A stretch of DNA of 37,046 nt. It comes from Okeania sp. SIO2B3. GTDB lineage: Bacteria > Cyanobacteriota > Cyanobacteriia > Cyanobacteriales > Microcoleaceae. Under the pieces are notes generated by a model. It saw only the letters and a program-made list of their open reading frames with translations, made no database searches and was not told the DNA's origin. The position numbers were made by a program, and so were the translations under genes. Shown here piece after piece: positions 17,704 through 27,047 of the stretch; within the stretch, counting starts at the first letter, position 1, and each line of letters starts with the position of its first letter. Location of the stretch: assembly GCF_010672525.1 (NCBI RefSeq), contig NZ_JAAHGH010000077.1, forward strand, positions 1 to 37,046, read 5' to 3'.

Positions 17704-18212
17704 ATTTTTAGATAATATTCAACAATTAATAATTATCATTTATGTAAGCATTAAGCCATTAATTTTGGGGTCATATAACCTTTTTCTTTCGGTGGGGAAT
17801 GCGGAAGAAAACATATTTCACTCCTTGGAGACTAATTCCTCCTTCGGTGCGATAATGAGCTAATAACTTATAGCTGACCGCTGAATGCTTACGATATAAT
17901 TCCAAACTAATTAATCATAACTTGAAGTTATATTATATCGAGAGTTTGGGATTTTATTATTCAACCGAAATTCAAAATTTAATACCAATTTTTATGTATT
18001 AATTCTCTACTTAGGCAACACTTCAGTTATTAAGTAATTAACTTATGTGCATGGAATTTTTTTGCTAATTTCAACTAAGTTAATGTTACAGCGTATTTTA
18101 TATTAGTGAGGTACACCAGTCGCGGGCAAGATGCCCGCACTACAAAAACTTTACGATTTATATTTGTACCTCATATACCTGCAATTTGCTGTAATTATTC
18201 TTATGTTTACCG

Positions 18213-18240
18213 AATAATTAATAATTAATAATTAATAATC
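18213..18240. repeat. Heptanucleotide tandem repeat (AATAATT)
   Basis: Three full copies of AATAATT and a partial fourth lie next to repeat E1. Seven-base tandem units are a known feature of filamentous cyanobacteria. The 17704-18429 spacer otherwise contains a CGGGCAAGATGCCCG palindrome at about 18123-18137 and no gene. Confidence 0.6.
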
Positions 18241-18245
18241 AAATA

Positions 18246-18350
18246 ATTATGGTTTAAAGCCTCCCCTTTTAAGGGGAAAAGAGAAATAATATTTCCTTAT
18301 ATTCAATTCCGTAACGGTTAAAACCCGAGGTAATTATCAATTATCAATTA
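18246..18350. repeat. Repeat E1
   Basis: It begins TTATGGTTTAAAGCCTCC, contains the palindrome CCCCTTTTAAGGGG, continues through CTTATATTCAATTCCGTAAC and ends in GGTAATTATCAATT. Copies are at 19578-19670 (diverged) and, inverted, at 32031-32144. Confidence 0.65.
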
Positions 18351-18429
18351 TCCATTATCCATTAATGAATTCTCCCCCACTCCCCTACTCAATAGCCAAG
18401 TTGAAAAATTTTTGAGAAATGATATAAGA

Positions 18430-18951
18430 CTATTTTTGGTCTCCCAGACATTGAACTCGTGCTTGAGATAAAATTGGTCTAGGTTCAAATGATTCTAAAC
18501 CACGGCCATCATAAATAGTGGCTCCATCAGGCATTTTTGCTCCTTCTAATATTACTCCTTCTGTTAAAGCACCCTCGAAAATAGCACCACTTAAATCAGT
18601 CTTGCTGAGGTCAGCACCTCTGAGGTCAACTCCACGGAGATTAGCATCCACTAAATTAGACCATTGGAGGTTAGTATTTTGCAGGTTAGCATCAGCTAAG
18701 TCAGCACAAGTAAAGTAAGAAGCACTAAAATTACTTTTGCTTAAGTCGGCATTTGTTAAGTTAGCTTGTCTAAGTTTTGCACCTCGTCGTCTGATATTAC
18801 TAAGGTCAGCTCCACTGAGGTTGCATCCTTGACAAACTGCTGATGGGTTGTCTAAAAATTTTCGGATATCATTGACATTTTCTGCTAGAATTGGCGTAGT
18901 TAATCCGGCAATTATTAACAGGGTAATAGTAGTAATTTTTGGCAATTTCAT
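18430..18951 (-). CDS. Exported pentapeptide-repeat protein
   Basis: The 173-residue protein has a clear Sec signal peptide (MKLPKITTITLLIIAGLTTP, probable cleavage after ILA at about 23). About residues 44-140 are pentapeptide repeats of the A(D/N)LXX type (for example GADLSNIRRRGAKLRQANLTN and ADLSKTDLSG), which fold as a right-handed square beta helix. A CQGC pair precedes the repeats and single Cys residues follow (FTCADL, VQCLG), so disulfides outside the cytoplasm are possible. No enzymatic domain is present. Many cyanobacterial members are periplasmic or lumenal and of unknown function. It is a stand-alone gene. Confidence 0.85.
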   Translation of the reverse strand: MKLPKITTITLLIIAGLTTPILAENVNDIRKFLDNPSAVCQGCNLSGADLSNIRRRGAKLRQANLTNADLSKSNFSASYFTCADLADANLQNTNLQWSNLVDANLRGVDLRGADLSKTDLSGAIFEGALTEGVILEGAKMPDGATIYDGRGLESFEPRPILSQARVQCLGDQK

Positions 18952-19104
18952 AGTGGTTAATTTTTATCGATATTTACATCTATAATATTATATAGTGATG
19001 TGGTATTGGTAATACTGCACAATTGTTTTTATTAAAATTTTAAATGTCTGGATTTTTAATGACTTGCTACTCAATTTCTGTTCTACCAAAGTAAAAAAAT
19101 GTTA

Positions 19105-19488
19105 ATAAAACCTCAGCATTTCCTGCGGAATGCTGCGCAAACAGCAGTCAGCTATCAGCTATTCCTACGGAATGCTACGCAAACAGCTTTATTACCTTTA
19201 AAGGAGAAAAAAGCAATTTTATCAAAGCTTTAGAGTACGAATCTCTGGTTGAGAATGTAGTAGAAATTAAATGAATGCTTGCTTTATTCATTAGACATCT
19301 CCAATCATAACAAATCAAATCAATTATCGCACAGCAATTATCAATTCTTTCCCCCTACTCCCTACCTTTACTCCCTATGAATGGAGGAGATGTCTATTAA
19401 AAAGCTGTTTGCGCAGCATGACAAACGGAATAGCTGACCGCTAATATCTGTTTGCGCAGCAGTCCGCAGGAAATGCTTACAATAAAAC
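19105..19488. repeat. Large inverted repeat with nested G element
   Basis: Arms of about 90 bases (about 19105-19192 and 19398-19488) are inverted copies of each other with roughly 80% match by eye. Each contains CAGCATTTCCTGCGGAATGC-type and GCTGCGCAAACAG motifs. Between them lies a 105-bp unit, 19292-19396, bounded by TAGACATCTCC and GGAGATGTCTA (G1). No coding region is seen from 18952 to 20043. Confidence 0.65.
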
Positions 19489-19577
19489 TATAATTATGAC
19501 AATTAATCAAGTTATTTTTGCTGTTAGTTAGTAGTTGAATTTTGAGGTGAATTTGAAAAATATGTTATCGAAATATT

Positions 19578-19670
19578 GTGGTTTAAAGCCTCCCTTTTTA
19601 AAGGGATAATAAATAAAATTTTTCCTGTTCGTCAATCCTATCCGTTTTCAAAAAGAGGTAATTATAAATT
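19578..19670. repeat. Repeat E2 (diverged)
   Basis: GTGGTTTAAAGCCTCCCTTT and AAGAGGTAATTATAAATTC correspond to the two ends of E1, with a changed middle. Confidence 0.5.
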
Positions 19671-20043
19671 CGCGCATTCTAAATTATAAATTCTTGAAAC
19701 GAGAGATTAATGATTTTATTTATATAAATATAATTTAGAGAAATTTTATCGATAAAATATTCAATTTGTGCCTCTTTTGCAGGGTAGGTTTTGCTGGGGC
19801 ACAACTGTGTTAATACTGCGCGACATCAAAAGTATTCCGTAGGAAAAAGGCGGGAAAAATTTAAACATATCGGCCAATAAAATTTCTATCCACCGTAACC
19901 CATTGCAAATACTAATATTGGATATTCTAATATCATTTTAAAAATTATTTTCTCCATACCTTCTAGATAGTAAATTAATTGATCGATAAATTATTAAATG
20001 TCAATCGTGGTAAAATAGGAAAAAGTTAATCAAGAGGTAAATT

Positions 20044-21160
20044 ATGGATGCTAAAGAAATTCTAGAAAAATATGAAGCAGGAGAAAGAGACTTCAAGTCA
20101 AAAAAACTCATGGGAATAGACCTTGAAGGAAAAGATTTAACTGGAGTAAATTTCCTTGGAACAGACTTATTAAAAGCAGATTTAAGTCAAACAAATCTAA
20201 CAGAAGCTAAGTTAAACAATGCAAAGTTATCAGGAGCTGACCTCACTAAAGCAAATTTATATAAAGCAAATATTTCCTGTGCAAATTTGTCAGAGGCATA
20301 CTTGGATAGAATAAATTTAAGCTATACTGAAGTTATACAAACAAACTTTAGCAATTCATCTTTAAAAAATGCAAATCTAGTCTATGTAAAAGGTGAAAAT
20401 TCAAATTTTACTAGAGCAGAACTTCAAGAAGCAGACTTGAGTAAAGGAGATTTTCCAAATGCTAATTTTAGTCATACTAAATTTAGATAATGCAAATTTG
20501 AAAAAGTCAGACTTTACTAATACAAACTTTAATAAAGCTTCTTTGAGAGAAGCTAATTTAGAAAGGGCAAATTTACAAGGAGCAAACTTGATAGGAGCAG
20601 ACTTAGAAGGAGCTAATCTTAGTAAAGCAAATTTATCTGGTGCTAAAACTTATGGATGGAAAATAAAAGATGCAGACTTTACTGATACCATAATGCCCAA
20701 TGATGAAAAATTTACCAAAGCAGAAACACCAATTGATAACCAACAAAAAACAGAAACAATAACACCTACTACAACCCGCAAAATAATCAAAACCGACAAA
20801 GCACCAGAACCAGTTGGCCCATATAATCAAGCGATCGCTGCCACAGGTCAAATGATTTTCATATCCGGTCAAATAGCGATCGACACTAGAATCAATCAAA
20901 TAGTCTACACCGACGACGTAACCAAACAAACAGAACAAGTAATGACAAACCTGGAAGCTATCCTCACCGCAGCAGGAGCTACTTGGTCAAATGTTGTCAA
21001 AACCACTGTTTTCCTCAAAGATATGAACGACTTTGTCACAGTTAACAGCGTCTACGCCAAATACTTCGACCCTGAAAACGCTCCCACTCGCGCTTGTGTA
21101 GAAGTTGCTCGTTTACCCAAAGATGTACTTGTAGAAATTGACTGTATTGCAGTAGTATAA
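20044..21160 (+). pseudogene. Pentapeptide-repeat / RidA fusion with one frameshift
   Basis: From a well-placed start (AGAGGT before ATG) 148 codons of pentapeptide repeats run to a stop at 20488. The same pattern continues without loss in the +2 frame (LDNANLKKSDFTN...). Deleting one A near 20484 restores a perfect repeat register (TKFDN ANLKK). The continuous product would be about 371 residues: pentapeptide repeats to about residue 210, a linker rich in Thr/Gln/Lys, then a complete RidA/YjgF domain with KAPEPVGPYNQAI, FISGQIAID and the arginine in TRACVEVARLPKD. RidA proteins hydrolyse reactive enamines and imines made by PLP dehydratases. The RidA part is less AT-rich than the repeat part. 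It could be a true frameshift mutation, recoding or a sequencing error. No start with a good ribosome site precedes the RidA part alone. Confidence 0.8.
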
Positions 21161-21260
21161 TAAACATCTCCAGAAAAGAGGGAGTAGGGACTAGGGGGAA
21201 ATAATTGATAATTTATCTATGATAATTGATTTTATTTTTTCTTATTGGAGATGTCTGTTA
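21161..21260. repeat. Inverted-repeat element G2
   Basis: The ends TAAACATCTCCA and GGAGATGTCTGTTA match those of G1 (19292-19396). Inside is the G-family GGGAGTAGGG/ATAATTGATAATT segment in opposite orientation. It begins directly at the stop codon of the RidA fusion. Confidence 0.6.
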
Positions 21261-21310
21261 AAGTCTGAACATAGCTAAATATAGGAATATTTGCGAGACA
21301 CAAATAGTTA

Positions 21311-21429
21311 TATCATGTCCGTTTAAAGCAATCTGGAAAAAACCGAACCTTTAGCTTCAACAGTAAATTTCTGTATTTTCCCTGCTTCCTACTTCCTTAT
21401 TTATTCAGTATTTAACAGAACGGAATATT
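21311..21429. repeat. Repeat element D4 (degenerate)
   Basis: TATCATGTCCG at the left and CAGTATTTAACAGAACGGAATATT at the right resemble D1 ends with several changes. Confidence 0.45.
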
Positions 21430-21505
21430 CTCTACTAGGTTAGTAAATAGACTGATAATAATCTTTAGACAGGGAAATGTTTTTCCTGATGTTCCCTATT
21501 CCATG

Positions 21506-21916
21506 CTATAGATAACGATTTAATGTTAATAATCGATCTTCATTTCGTAATATAAATAAGGCAATTATTGCTGCTAGTACAGGTACAGCAGCCCAAAATA
21601 AGTGATTTCCTGGTGCATAAGGATTAAATAATTGTTTGTAGGTAGAAAGTACAGAAACAAGGTGCATTCTTAACAACGCTCCATAGGAAAAAGTTTTGAA
21701 TAATCCTACTAGAAAAATGAGAGTAATTAAAGTTTGAATAATTCCTATCCCTACAGACATAGAATTATAAATACTTAAGAAGTAAAATTTCTGAAATATT
21801 CTTTGAGTTACTTCAGGATAAATAATTTTTTCAATCGACCAAACTAAGAAGAATGCAGCAGTGCTAATTCTAATTAGCGCTCAACTAATTTGTAACTTTC
21901 CTTCGTTTAGCATCAT
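21506..21916 (-). pseudogene. DoxX-like small membrane protein, N-terminally broken
   Basis: The frame ending at 21506 encodes 84 residues from the first ATG. In the same frame upstream, a further 40 or so residues (LIRISTAAFFLVWSIEKII, YPEVTQRIFQKFYFLS) clearly belong to the protein. They are cut by an in-frame TGA at about 21881. A likely original start (ATG at 21913 or 21916) is one base out of frame. The whole would be about 135 residues with four hydrophobic segments, ending HLFWAAVPVLAAIIALF and LRNEDRLL, resembling DoxX-family proteins. One frameshift and one nonsense codon suggest a recent pseudogene; translation of the last 84 residues alone is unlikely to be functional. Confidence 0.6.
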
Positions 21917-22072
21917 TTATAGAAATTGCGATTTGAACAAGAAACAGAAGATCGGAACCTGCTATTCCATGATAAGTTTCAAAAGGTTGACATAGTTTAA
22001 AATCTTCTGTAAGTAGACTAATAACAGTGGGATAATTGCTTTATTATCTTCCTACTTTAAATTTCTCTAATT

Positions 22073-22208
22073 GGGCGTTGCTGATTCTGGGTATGATTTG
22101 ATAATTTTGTATTTTGGATTTTGTATTTTGGATGCTTTGAACTACTTGTTAATATTAACTGTTCCCTATTCCCTATAAACCTACTGTCATTCCTTAATTC
22201 AGCAATGC
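22073..22208. mobile_element. MITE-like element B2
   Basis: The ends GGGCGTTGCTGA and TCAGCAATGC match B1. The 8-bp CTCTAATT is duplicated exactly on both sides (22065-22072 and 22209-22216). Both B1 and B2 read GGTATGAT shortly after the left end. No gene lies between 21917 and 22428. Confidence 0.75.
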
Positions 22209-22428
22209 CTCTAATTAAAACTGATTTATCAAAAGTATTTACAAATTGAATGTTTTTACTACCATAATAGTTTGAAACATCTATACTAAGTTAATGGTAA
22301 TTTGATTATATTTTATGTTATTTTTGAACTCTAGAAAATATTAAGAATAATTACAGGACAGAAAATCATCTCTTTATTTGTGAGAAGCTGCTGGAAAAAT
22401 CCGTTTTATTTATAGAGGCTCGATAAAT

Positions 22429-23091
22429 ATGTCCAATGAAGCTGAAGAGTTACTACAAAAAGCTCTAGAAGAAACAGAAGATGGCAATTTTGAGGAAGGA
22501 CTTGCTGCTTTAGACAAAGCATTTGAACTAGAGCCAGACTACTTTAATCAATTTGTTCCAATTAATACTAGAGGTAGTGCCCTTTTAGGTTTAGAAAGAT
22601 ATGAAGAAGCTCTTGCTATGTATGAACAAGCATTGGAGCAACCAGAGGATTCTTTTGATACTTATACAGGGTTAAGAAATAAAGGATTAACTCTCAGTGC
22701 TTTAGAAAAATATGAAGCTGCAATTGAATGCCACAATCAAGCTCTTGAATGGTACGAGACATCTGTGAAAGAAGGTAAAGCTTTGAGAGATAGAGATGAT
22801 TTAGCACCTCTTTGGGAAGATAAAGGATGGGCTTTGATAAATTTTGACGAATATGATGAAGCGATGATTTGCTTTGATAAAGCTATAGAATGTATACCAG
22901 ATGATGGGTGGCTTTTATACAACAAAGTTTGCTGTTATGCTTTACAAAATAAGATTGACCAGGCTCTTAAAAGTTTGGAACAAGCTATTAATTTAGAACC
23001 GGAAGTAAAAGACTGGGTAAAAGAAGACCCAGATTGTGAAAATCTTTCTTTCGATCCACGATTTCAAGCATTAGTTTCTATTGCAATATGA
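22429..23091 (+). CDS. TPR-repeat protein
   Basis: The 220-residue acidic protein is built of TPR-like helical hairpins: residues about 3-36, 44-77 (NTRGSALLGLERYEEALAMY), 82-112, 128-160 (EDKGWALINFDEYDEAMICF) and 162-195 (YNKVCCYALQNKIDQALKS). The C-terminal DCENLSFDPRFQALV is a usual closing motif of cyanobacterial TPR proteins. There is no signal peptide or membrane segment, so it is probably a cytoplasmic scaffold. The partner cannot be inferred; chlB lies about 700 bases downstream beyond element C1 and is not obviously co-transcribed. MSNEAEELLQ follows a weak GAGGCTCG site. Confidence 0.85.
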   Translation: MSNEAEELLQKALEETEDGNFEEGLAALDKAFELEPDYFNQFVPINTRGSALLGLERYEEALAMYEQALEQPEDSFDTYTGLRNKGLTLSALEKYEAAIECHNQALEWYETSVKEGKALRDRDDLAPLWEDKGWALINFDEYDEAMICFDKAIECIPDDGWLLYNKVCCYALQNKIDQALKSLEQAINLEPEVKDWVKEDPDCENLSFDPRFQALVSIAI

Positions 23092-23274
23092 TTTGAGTTG
23101 TGAGATATTGAAAACTTTTAGGGAACAGGGAACAGAGAACAGAGAATAAGAAAAAAATGTATCATTATGAATATAATAATTGCTATATTCTATACTTTTA
23201 AGGAACATCTAAATTCTCACAACTGATTCCTGATTGCTATAGTTAAATTATATTCCTGAAAAAATTATTAATTA

Positions 23275-23489
23275 GGGCTTGCTGAAAAAGTCTGATGGTG
23301 ACGATAGGGAACAGGGAACAGGGAACAGGGAACAGTTTAAACGATCTGCTACGGTCAAATTTTCGGTATTGTCAGGATCAAAACTTTACCATTTTGAGAC
23401 AACAATAACCAAACACTAGGTACTTTTTCAGTTCTGAAAAAGGCACTTACCAATATCAGTCAATACTTTGAGATTTAATCAGCAAACCC
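23275..23489. mobile_element. MITE-like element C1
   Basis: GGGCTTGCTGA and TCAGCAAACCC terminal repeats are flanked by TAATTA on both sides (23269-23274 and 23490-23495). It contains four copies of the heptamer AGGGAAC at 23306-23333. The right end shares about 60 bases with the left ends of C2 and C3. Confidence 0.75.
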
Positions 23490-23659
23490 TAATTAATATT
23501 TTTGTGGAGGGCGATCGCATACTCAAAATTAGCGGTCGCTCTTTTGGTATACCCATATCAAATAATTGTCAACCTTTTCTGTCCGTAATTAACAGAAATT
23601 AACCTAAAAATTAAGAATACTTAAATAAAACAAAATTTTATTGCTTTAGTGGCAAACTA

Positions 23660-23716
23660 TAGCTGAAGTCAGAAGTTAAATTCTTGCTGTGACTAAATTT
23701 GATAGGTAAAAGACAT
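23660..23716 (+). repeat. Repeat F, copy 1 (partial)
   Basis: GCTGAAGTCAGAAGTTAAAT and GTGACTAAATTTGA match the F units at 25312, 30360 and 32213. It lies in the chlB leader. Confidence 0.45.
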
Positions 23717-23784
23717 CAAAATCTGAGAAAATCAAACTAACAAACAAATCCATAATTATTAACAACAAAACGGAGAAAATTTAG

Positions 23785-25311
23785 ATGAAATTAGCCTACT
23801 GGATGTATGCAGGTCCTGCTCACATTGGCACATTGCGTGTTGCCAGTTCCTTCAAAAACGTTCACGCCATCATGCACGCTCCTCTCGGTGACGACTATTT
23901 CAATGTCATGCGCTCTATGTTAGAAAGAGAACGTAATTATACACCAGTCACCACCAGTGTAGTTGACCGTAATGTATTGGCGCGGGGTTCTCAAGAAAAA
24001 GTAGTAGATAATATCATCCGTAAAGATAACGAAGAAACTCCAGATTTAATTGTTCTTACTCCTACCTGTACCTCCAGCATTTTGCAAGAAGACCTAGAAA
24101 ATTTTGTCGAACGCGCTCAAATAGATGCCAAAGGTGATGTAATGCTGGCAGATGTTAACCATTACCGCGTTAACGAACTCCAAGCAGCGGACAGCACTTT
24201 GCAGCAAATCGTTAAATATTATATTGAGAAGGCGAAAAAGAAAGGGGAACTTCCAGAAGGGAAAACTGAAAAACCTTCTGTTAATATCATTGGTGTTTCT
24301 ACCCTGGGTTTCCATAACCAACATGACTGCACTGAATTAAAACGCTTAATGGCAGATTTAGGTATCGAAGTTAATGAAGTAATTCCCGAAAGTGCTTCGG
24401 TTCACAACTTAAAAAATCTACCTCGCGCTTGGTTTAATCTCACACCCTATCGCGAACTGGGGATAATGGCAGCCAAATATTTAGAGTCTGAGTTTGGAAC
24501 TCCTTATATTGACATTACTCCTATGGGTGTAGTGGAAACTGCTCGTTGTATTCGTAAAATTCAGCAGGTAGTTAATGCTCAAGGTGCCAATGTTGACTAT
24601 GAAGAATTTATTGATAATCAAACTTTGCACGTTTCTCAAGCAGCTTGGTTTTCTCGTTCCATTGACTGTCAAAATTTAACTGGTAAAAAAGTAGTGGTAT
24701 TTGGGGATAATACTCATGCTGCTGCTCTGACAAAAATTTTGGCGCGGGAAATGGGTATTCATGTAGTTTGGGCAGGTACTTATTGTAAATATGATGCTGA
24801 CTGGTTCCGGGAACAGGTAAGTGAATATTGCGATGAAGTTTTAATTACTGAAGATAATGGAGAGATTGGGGATGCGATCGCTCGTGTGGAACCTGCGGCA
24901 ATTTTTGGCACACAAATGGAGCGTCATGTTGGTAAAAGGTTGAATATTCCTTGTGGTGTAATTGCGGCACCGATTCATATTCAGAATTTTCCCATTGGTT
25001 ATAAACCATTTATGGGTTATGAGGGAACTAATCAAATTGCCGATTTGGTTTACAACTCCTTTACTTTAGGAATGGAAGATCATCTGTTAGAAATATTTGG
25101 CGGGCATGATACTAAGGAGGTTATTACTAAGAGTATTTCTGCTGATTCTGATTTGAATTGGACGAAGGAAGCAAAGGCAGAATTGAATAAAGTGCCTGGT
25201 TTTGTCCGGGGTAAGGTGAAGCGAAATACAGAAAAGTTTGCCAGAGAACGTGGTTTTGAGCAGATTTCTTTGGAAGTTATGTATGCTGCAAAAGAATCTG
25301 TTGGTGCTTAG
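23785..25311 (+). CDS. chlB: Light-independent protochlorophyllide reductase subunit B
   Basis: ChlB pairs with ChlN to form the catalytic part of the dark-operative, nitrogenase-like enzyme that reduces protochlorophyllide to chlorophyllide with electrons from ChlL. The 508 residues are full length. Asp36 in [10 protein letters not shown] is the unusual aspartate ligand of the [4Fe-4S] cluster shared with ChlN, and Cys95 in [10 protein letters not shown] is the family's cysteine ligand. The later conserved parts [17 protein letters not shown] and [13 protein letters not shown] are present, with the C-terminal domain ending [32 protein letters not shown] is the usual start, preceded by GGAGAAAATTTAG. 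chlL and chlN are not in the window; in many cyanobacteria chlB stands apart from them. An intrinsic terminator follows. Confidence 0.98.
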   Translation: MKLAYWMYAGPAHIGTLRVASSFKNVHAIMHAPLGDDYFNVMRSMLERERNYTPVTTSVVDRNVLARGSQEKVVDNIIRKDNEETPDLIVLTPTCTSSILQEDLENFVERAQIDAKGDVMLADVNHYRVNELQAADSTLQQIVKYYIEKAKKKGELPEGKTEKPSVNIIGVSTLGFHNQHDCTELKRLMADLGIEVNEVIPESASVHNLKNLPRAWFNLTPYRELGIMAAKYLESEFGTPYIDITPMGVVETARCIRKIQQVVNAQGANVDYEEFIDNQTLHVSQAAWFSRSIDCQNLTGKKVVVFGDNTHAAALTKILAREMGIHVVWAGTYCKYDADWFREQVSEYCDEVLITEDNGEIGDAIARVEPAAIFGTQMERHVGKRLNIPCGVIAAPIHIQNFPIGYKPFMGYEGTNQIADLVYNSFTLGMEDHLLEIFGGHDTKEVITKSISADSDLNWTKEAKAELNKVPGFVRGKVKRNTEKFARERGFEQISLEVMYAAKESVGA

Positions 25312-25403
25312 TTGAAGTCAGAAGTCAGAAGTCAGAAGTTAGAAGTTAAATTTTTGCTATTACTAAGTTTGAAAATATTCTAGTAATAATAGCGACTGCT
25401 ATA
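25312..25403 (+). repeat. Repeat F, copy 2
   Basis: It begins directly after the chlB stop with several AGAAGTCAGAAGTC-type units, then TTTTTGCTATTACTAAGTTTG, and ends in GCGACTGCTATAA. It is shared with the dctP spacers. Confidence 0.5.
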
Positions 25404-25420
25404 ATTGTTGTTAATTTTAG

Positions 25421-25444
25421 GGTGGGTTTTCCCCACCTTTTTTT
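25421..25444 (+). terminator. Intrinsic terminator of chlB
   Basis: The stem GGTGGG/CCCACC with a TTTTC loop is followed by seven T. It lies 110 bases after the chlB stop. Confidence 0.85.
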
Positions 25445-25542
25445 ATGGAAATTTTTGATAATGATTTTATATGATGGAATTTGGTTTAACGTAATACGGT
25501 CTGATTTCTAGAGAAACTAAAGTTTTTAATATAGATAAGATT

Positions 25543-26316
25543 ATGATCGCTCAACTGCAAGATATTATCCCTGCAATGACTGGCCTTTTTTTTGGATTAA
25601 TAGTTTTAGCATATTTTGTGTTTAGAAAAAATTCGTTGGGGATGGTAATTTCTAGTATCTCTTGTATATTTTTAATGTTTATTTTTGAAATAATATTAGT
25701 AAATGTTGATAATATAAACAGGTTTCTTGAAACATATCAGAATATAATTAATTTTCCATTAGTAACTGCTTTAGCAACAGCAGGAGGTATATTTCTAGTT
25801 AATACTTTGCTTAGGTATTTAACTGATAGAAAAGAAAAAAGGGAATTTACTATACTATTTATAAAAGGTATAGAGTCTCATATCAATATTTTAGGACAAG
25901 TTTTTCCTGAAATTGATTTGCCTAGCATAAGAACAGAAGATCGCATAATCACAGAAGGTAGAGAATATATTGAAGTTTACAAATCAAATTTAATTGAGGA
26001 TAAAAGTTATGATATTGCTTTTAACAAAATAGGTATCTTCAATGAAGATGAAATTGATTTAGTTTCATATTACAATGCACATCTCAAACAATCTCTATTA
26101 TTTATAGATATTTTCTGTTGTACTATGAGTGAAGATACTGAAATATACCATAACAAGATGGGAAAAGTAAAGTTTAAAGATATTACAAAAACAGAAAATA
26201 GTAACTTAATGTTGTCTTTTACTAACATTCAAATACTTATACCTATTACAAAAATTTTAGGATACTTATGTCTTTATCAGTTATCTTTGAACTATTCACA
26301 ACAATATTCTGCGTAA
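25543..26316 (+). CDS. Unknown membrane protein
   Basis: The 257-residue protein has three hydrophobic segments near the N-terminus (about 9-28 GLFFGLIVLAYFVF, 33-54 MVISSISCIFLMFIFEIIL and 73-92 FPLVTALATAGGIFLV). A positively charged turn (RYLTDRKEKRE) follows, then a soluble part of about 130 residues with no motif I recognise, and a last moderately hydrophobic stretch at about 225-245. Codon use is AT-rich like the neighbours. No Shine-Dalgarno sequence is obvious before MIAQLQDIIPA. The function is unknown. It lies after the chlB terminator, so it is a separate transcription unit. Confidence 0.65.
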   Translation: MIAQLQDIIPAMTGLFFGLIVLAYFVFRKNSLGMVISSISCIFLMFIFEIILVNVDNINRFLETYQNIINFPLVTALATAGGIFLVNTLLRYLTDRKEKREFTILFIKGIESHINILGQVFPEIDLPSIRTEDRIITEGREYIEVYKSNLIEDKSYDIAFNKIGIFNEDEIDLVSYYNAHLKQSLLFIDIFCCTMSEDTEIYHNKMGKVKFKDITKTENSNLMLSFTNIQILIPITKILGYLCLYQLSLNYSQQYSA

Positions 26317-26486
26317 GCGATAACATTTTCTTTGCGGTAAATCGTATCTAGTAACAGCGATCGCTAAATAGATGCTCAATTTTCTGAGTTAATAGGCTGG
26401 ACAAGTGACGATTTATAGACAACAAAAAATAGAACAGTACCCATAAACTGCTATTGAAATTCTCTATTTCCAGGCTGACTATCTAG

Positions 26487-27047
26487 CTAACTGGTTTTAT
26501 TCTTTCCTTTGTTTTTAGAATTTTTCTTCTTACTTTTTGATTTCTTAGTTTTTGCACGCTGCTGAACTACTTCCGGTGGCGGACCATAATCTCCATTAAC
26601 AAAATATTTTCGTTCTACTATATGTTCTGGATCTACTTCAATCCACAGACGAGCTCCCCCGGCTTGACTTTTGTTCGGGTTATGCGGTTCATAAACAATT
26701 TGGCAAGGTCCGTTAATTTTCAGGGCATGGCAATAAGCCTTTTTATCTCCGACTTTCACCGCAACCACTGGATGAGAAGTTCCATTGTCTCGGTTGTAGT
26801 CAATAGTCTTTCGCAGAACATGAACAATAGTCTTAGCTTTGCGTTGAAGTTTATTCCAACTACCTTCAGGACCACGACGACCTGGTGTAATCTCTGGCAT
26901 TCCGCGATGGTTGAGAGGAATATGCCAAAATCTTTTGACTTTTCGAGCGCCGATAACACGACCTTTATTCAGCAAAAACCGCAATCTACCTGTTGAAATA
27001 TTTAGTAGAAAAGCTGCTTGTGTAGTACTAACTAATGAGACAGTCAT
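26487..27047 (-). CDS. Helix-turn-helix protein with basic tail
   Basis: The 186-residue protein's first 45 residues (STTQAAFLLNISTGRLRFLL, then KGRVIGARKVKRFWHIPL) look like an excisionase/MerR-type winged helix-turn-helix. A middle domain with RGPEGSWNKLQRKAK and HPVVAVKVGDKKAYCHALKI follows. It includes a predicted beta-rich part (CQIVYEPHNP, GGARLWIEVDPEHI). The last about 25 residues are almost all Lys, Ser and Asn (KTKKSKSKKKNSKNKGK). This suggests a DNA- or RNA-binding role; I do not recognise a named family or target. There is no clear ribosome site before MTVSLVSTTQ. It is not obviously in an operon. The 27048-27763 spacer shows no gene or clear repeat. Confidence 0.7.
   Translation of the reverse strand: MTVSLVSTTQAAFLLNISTGRLRFLLNKGRVIGARKVKRFWHIPLNHRGMPEITPGRRGPEGSWNKLQRKAKTIVHVLRKTIDYNRDNGTSHPVVAVKVGDKKAYCHALKINGPCQIVYEPHNPNKSQAGGARLWIEVDPEHIVERKYFVNGDYGPPPEVVQQRAKTKKSKSKKKNSKNKGKNKTS

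Noticed and set aside
25049-25300. Possible additional gene overlapping the end of chlB
   Set aside because: Frames opposite chlB are shadows of a strongly conserved gene.
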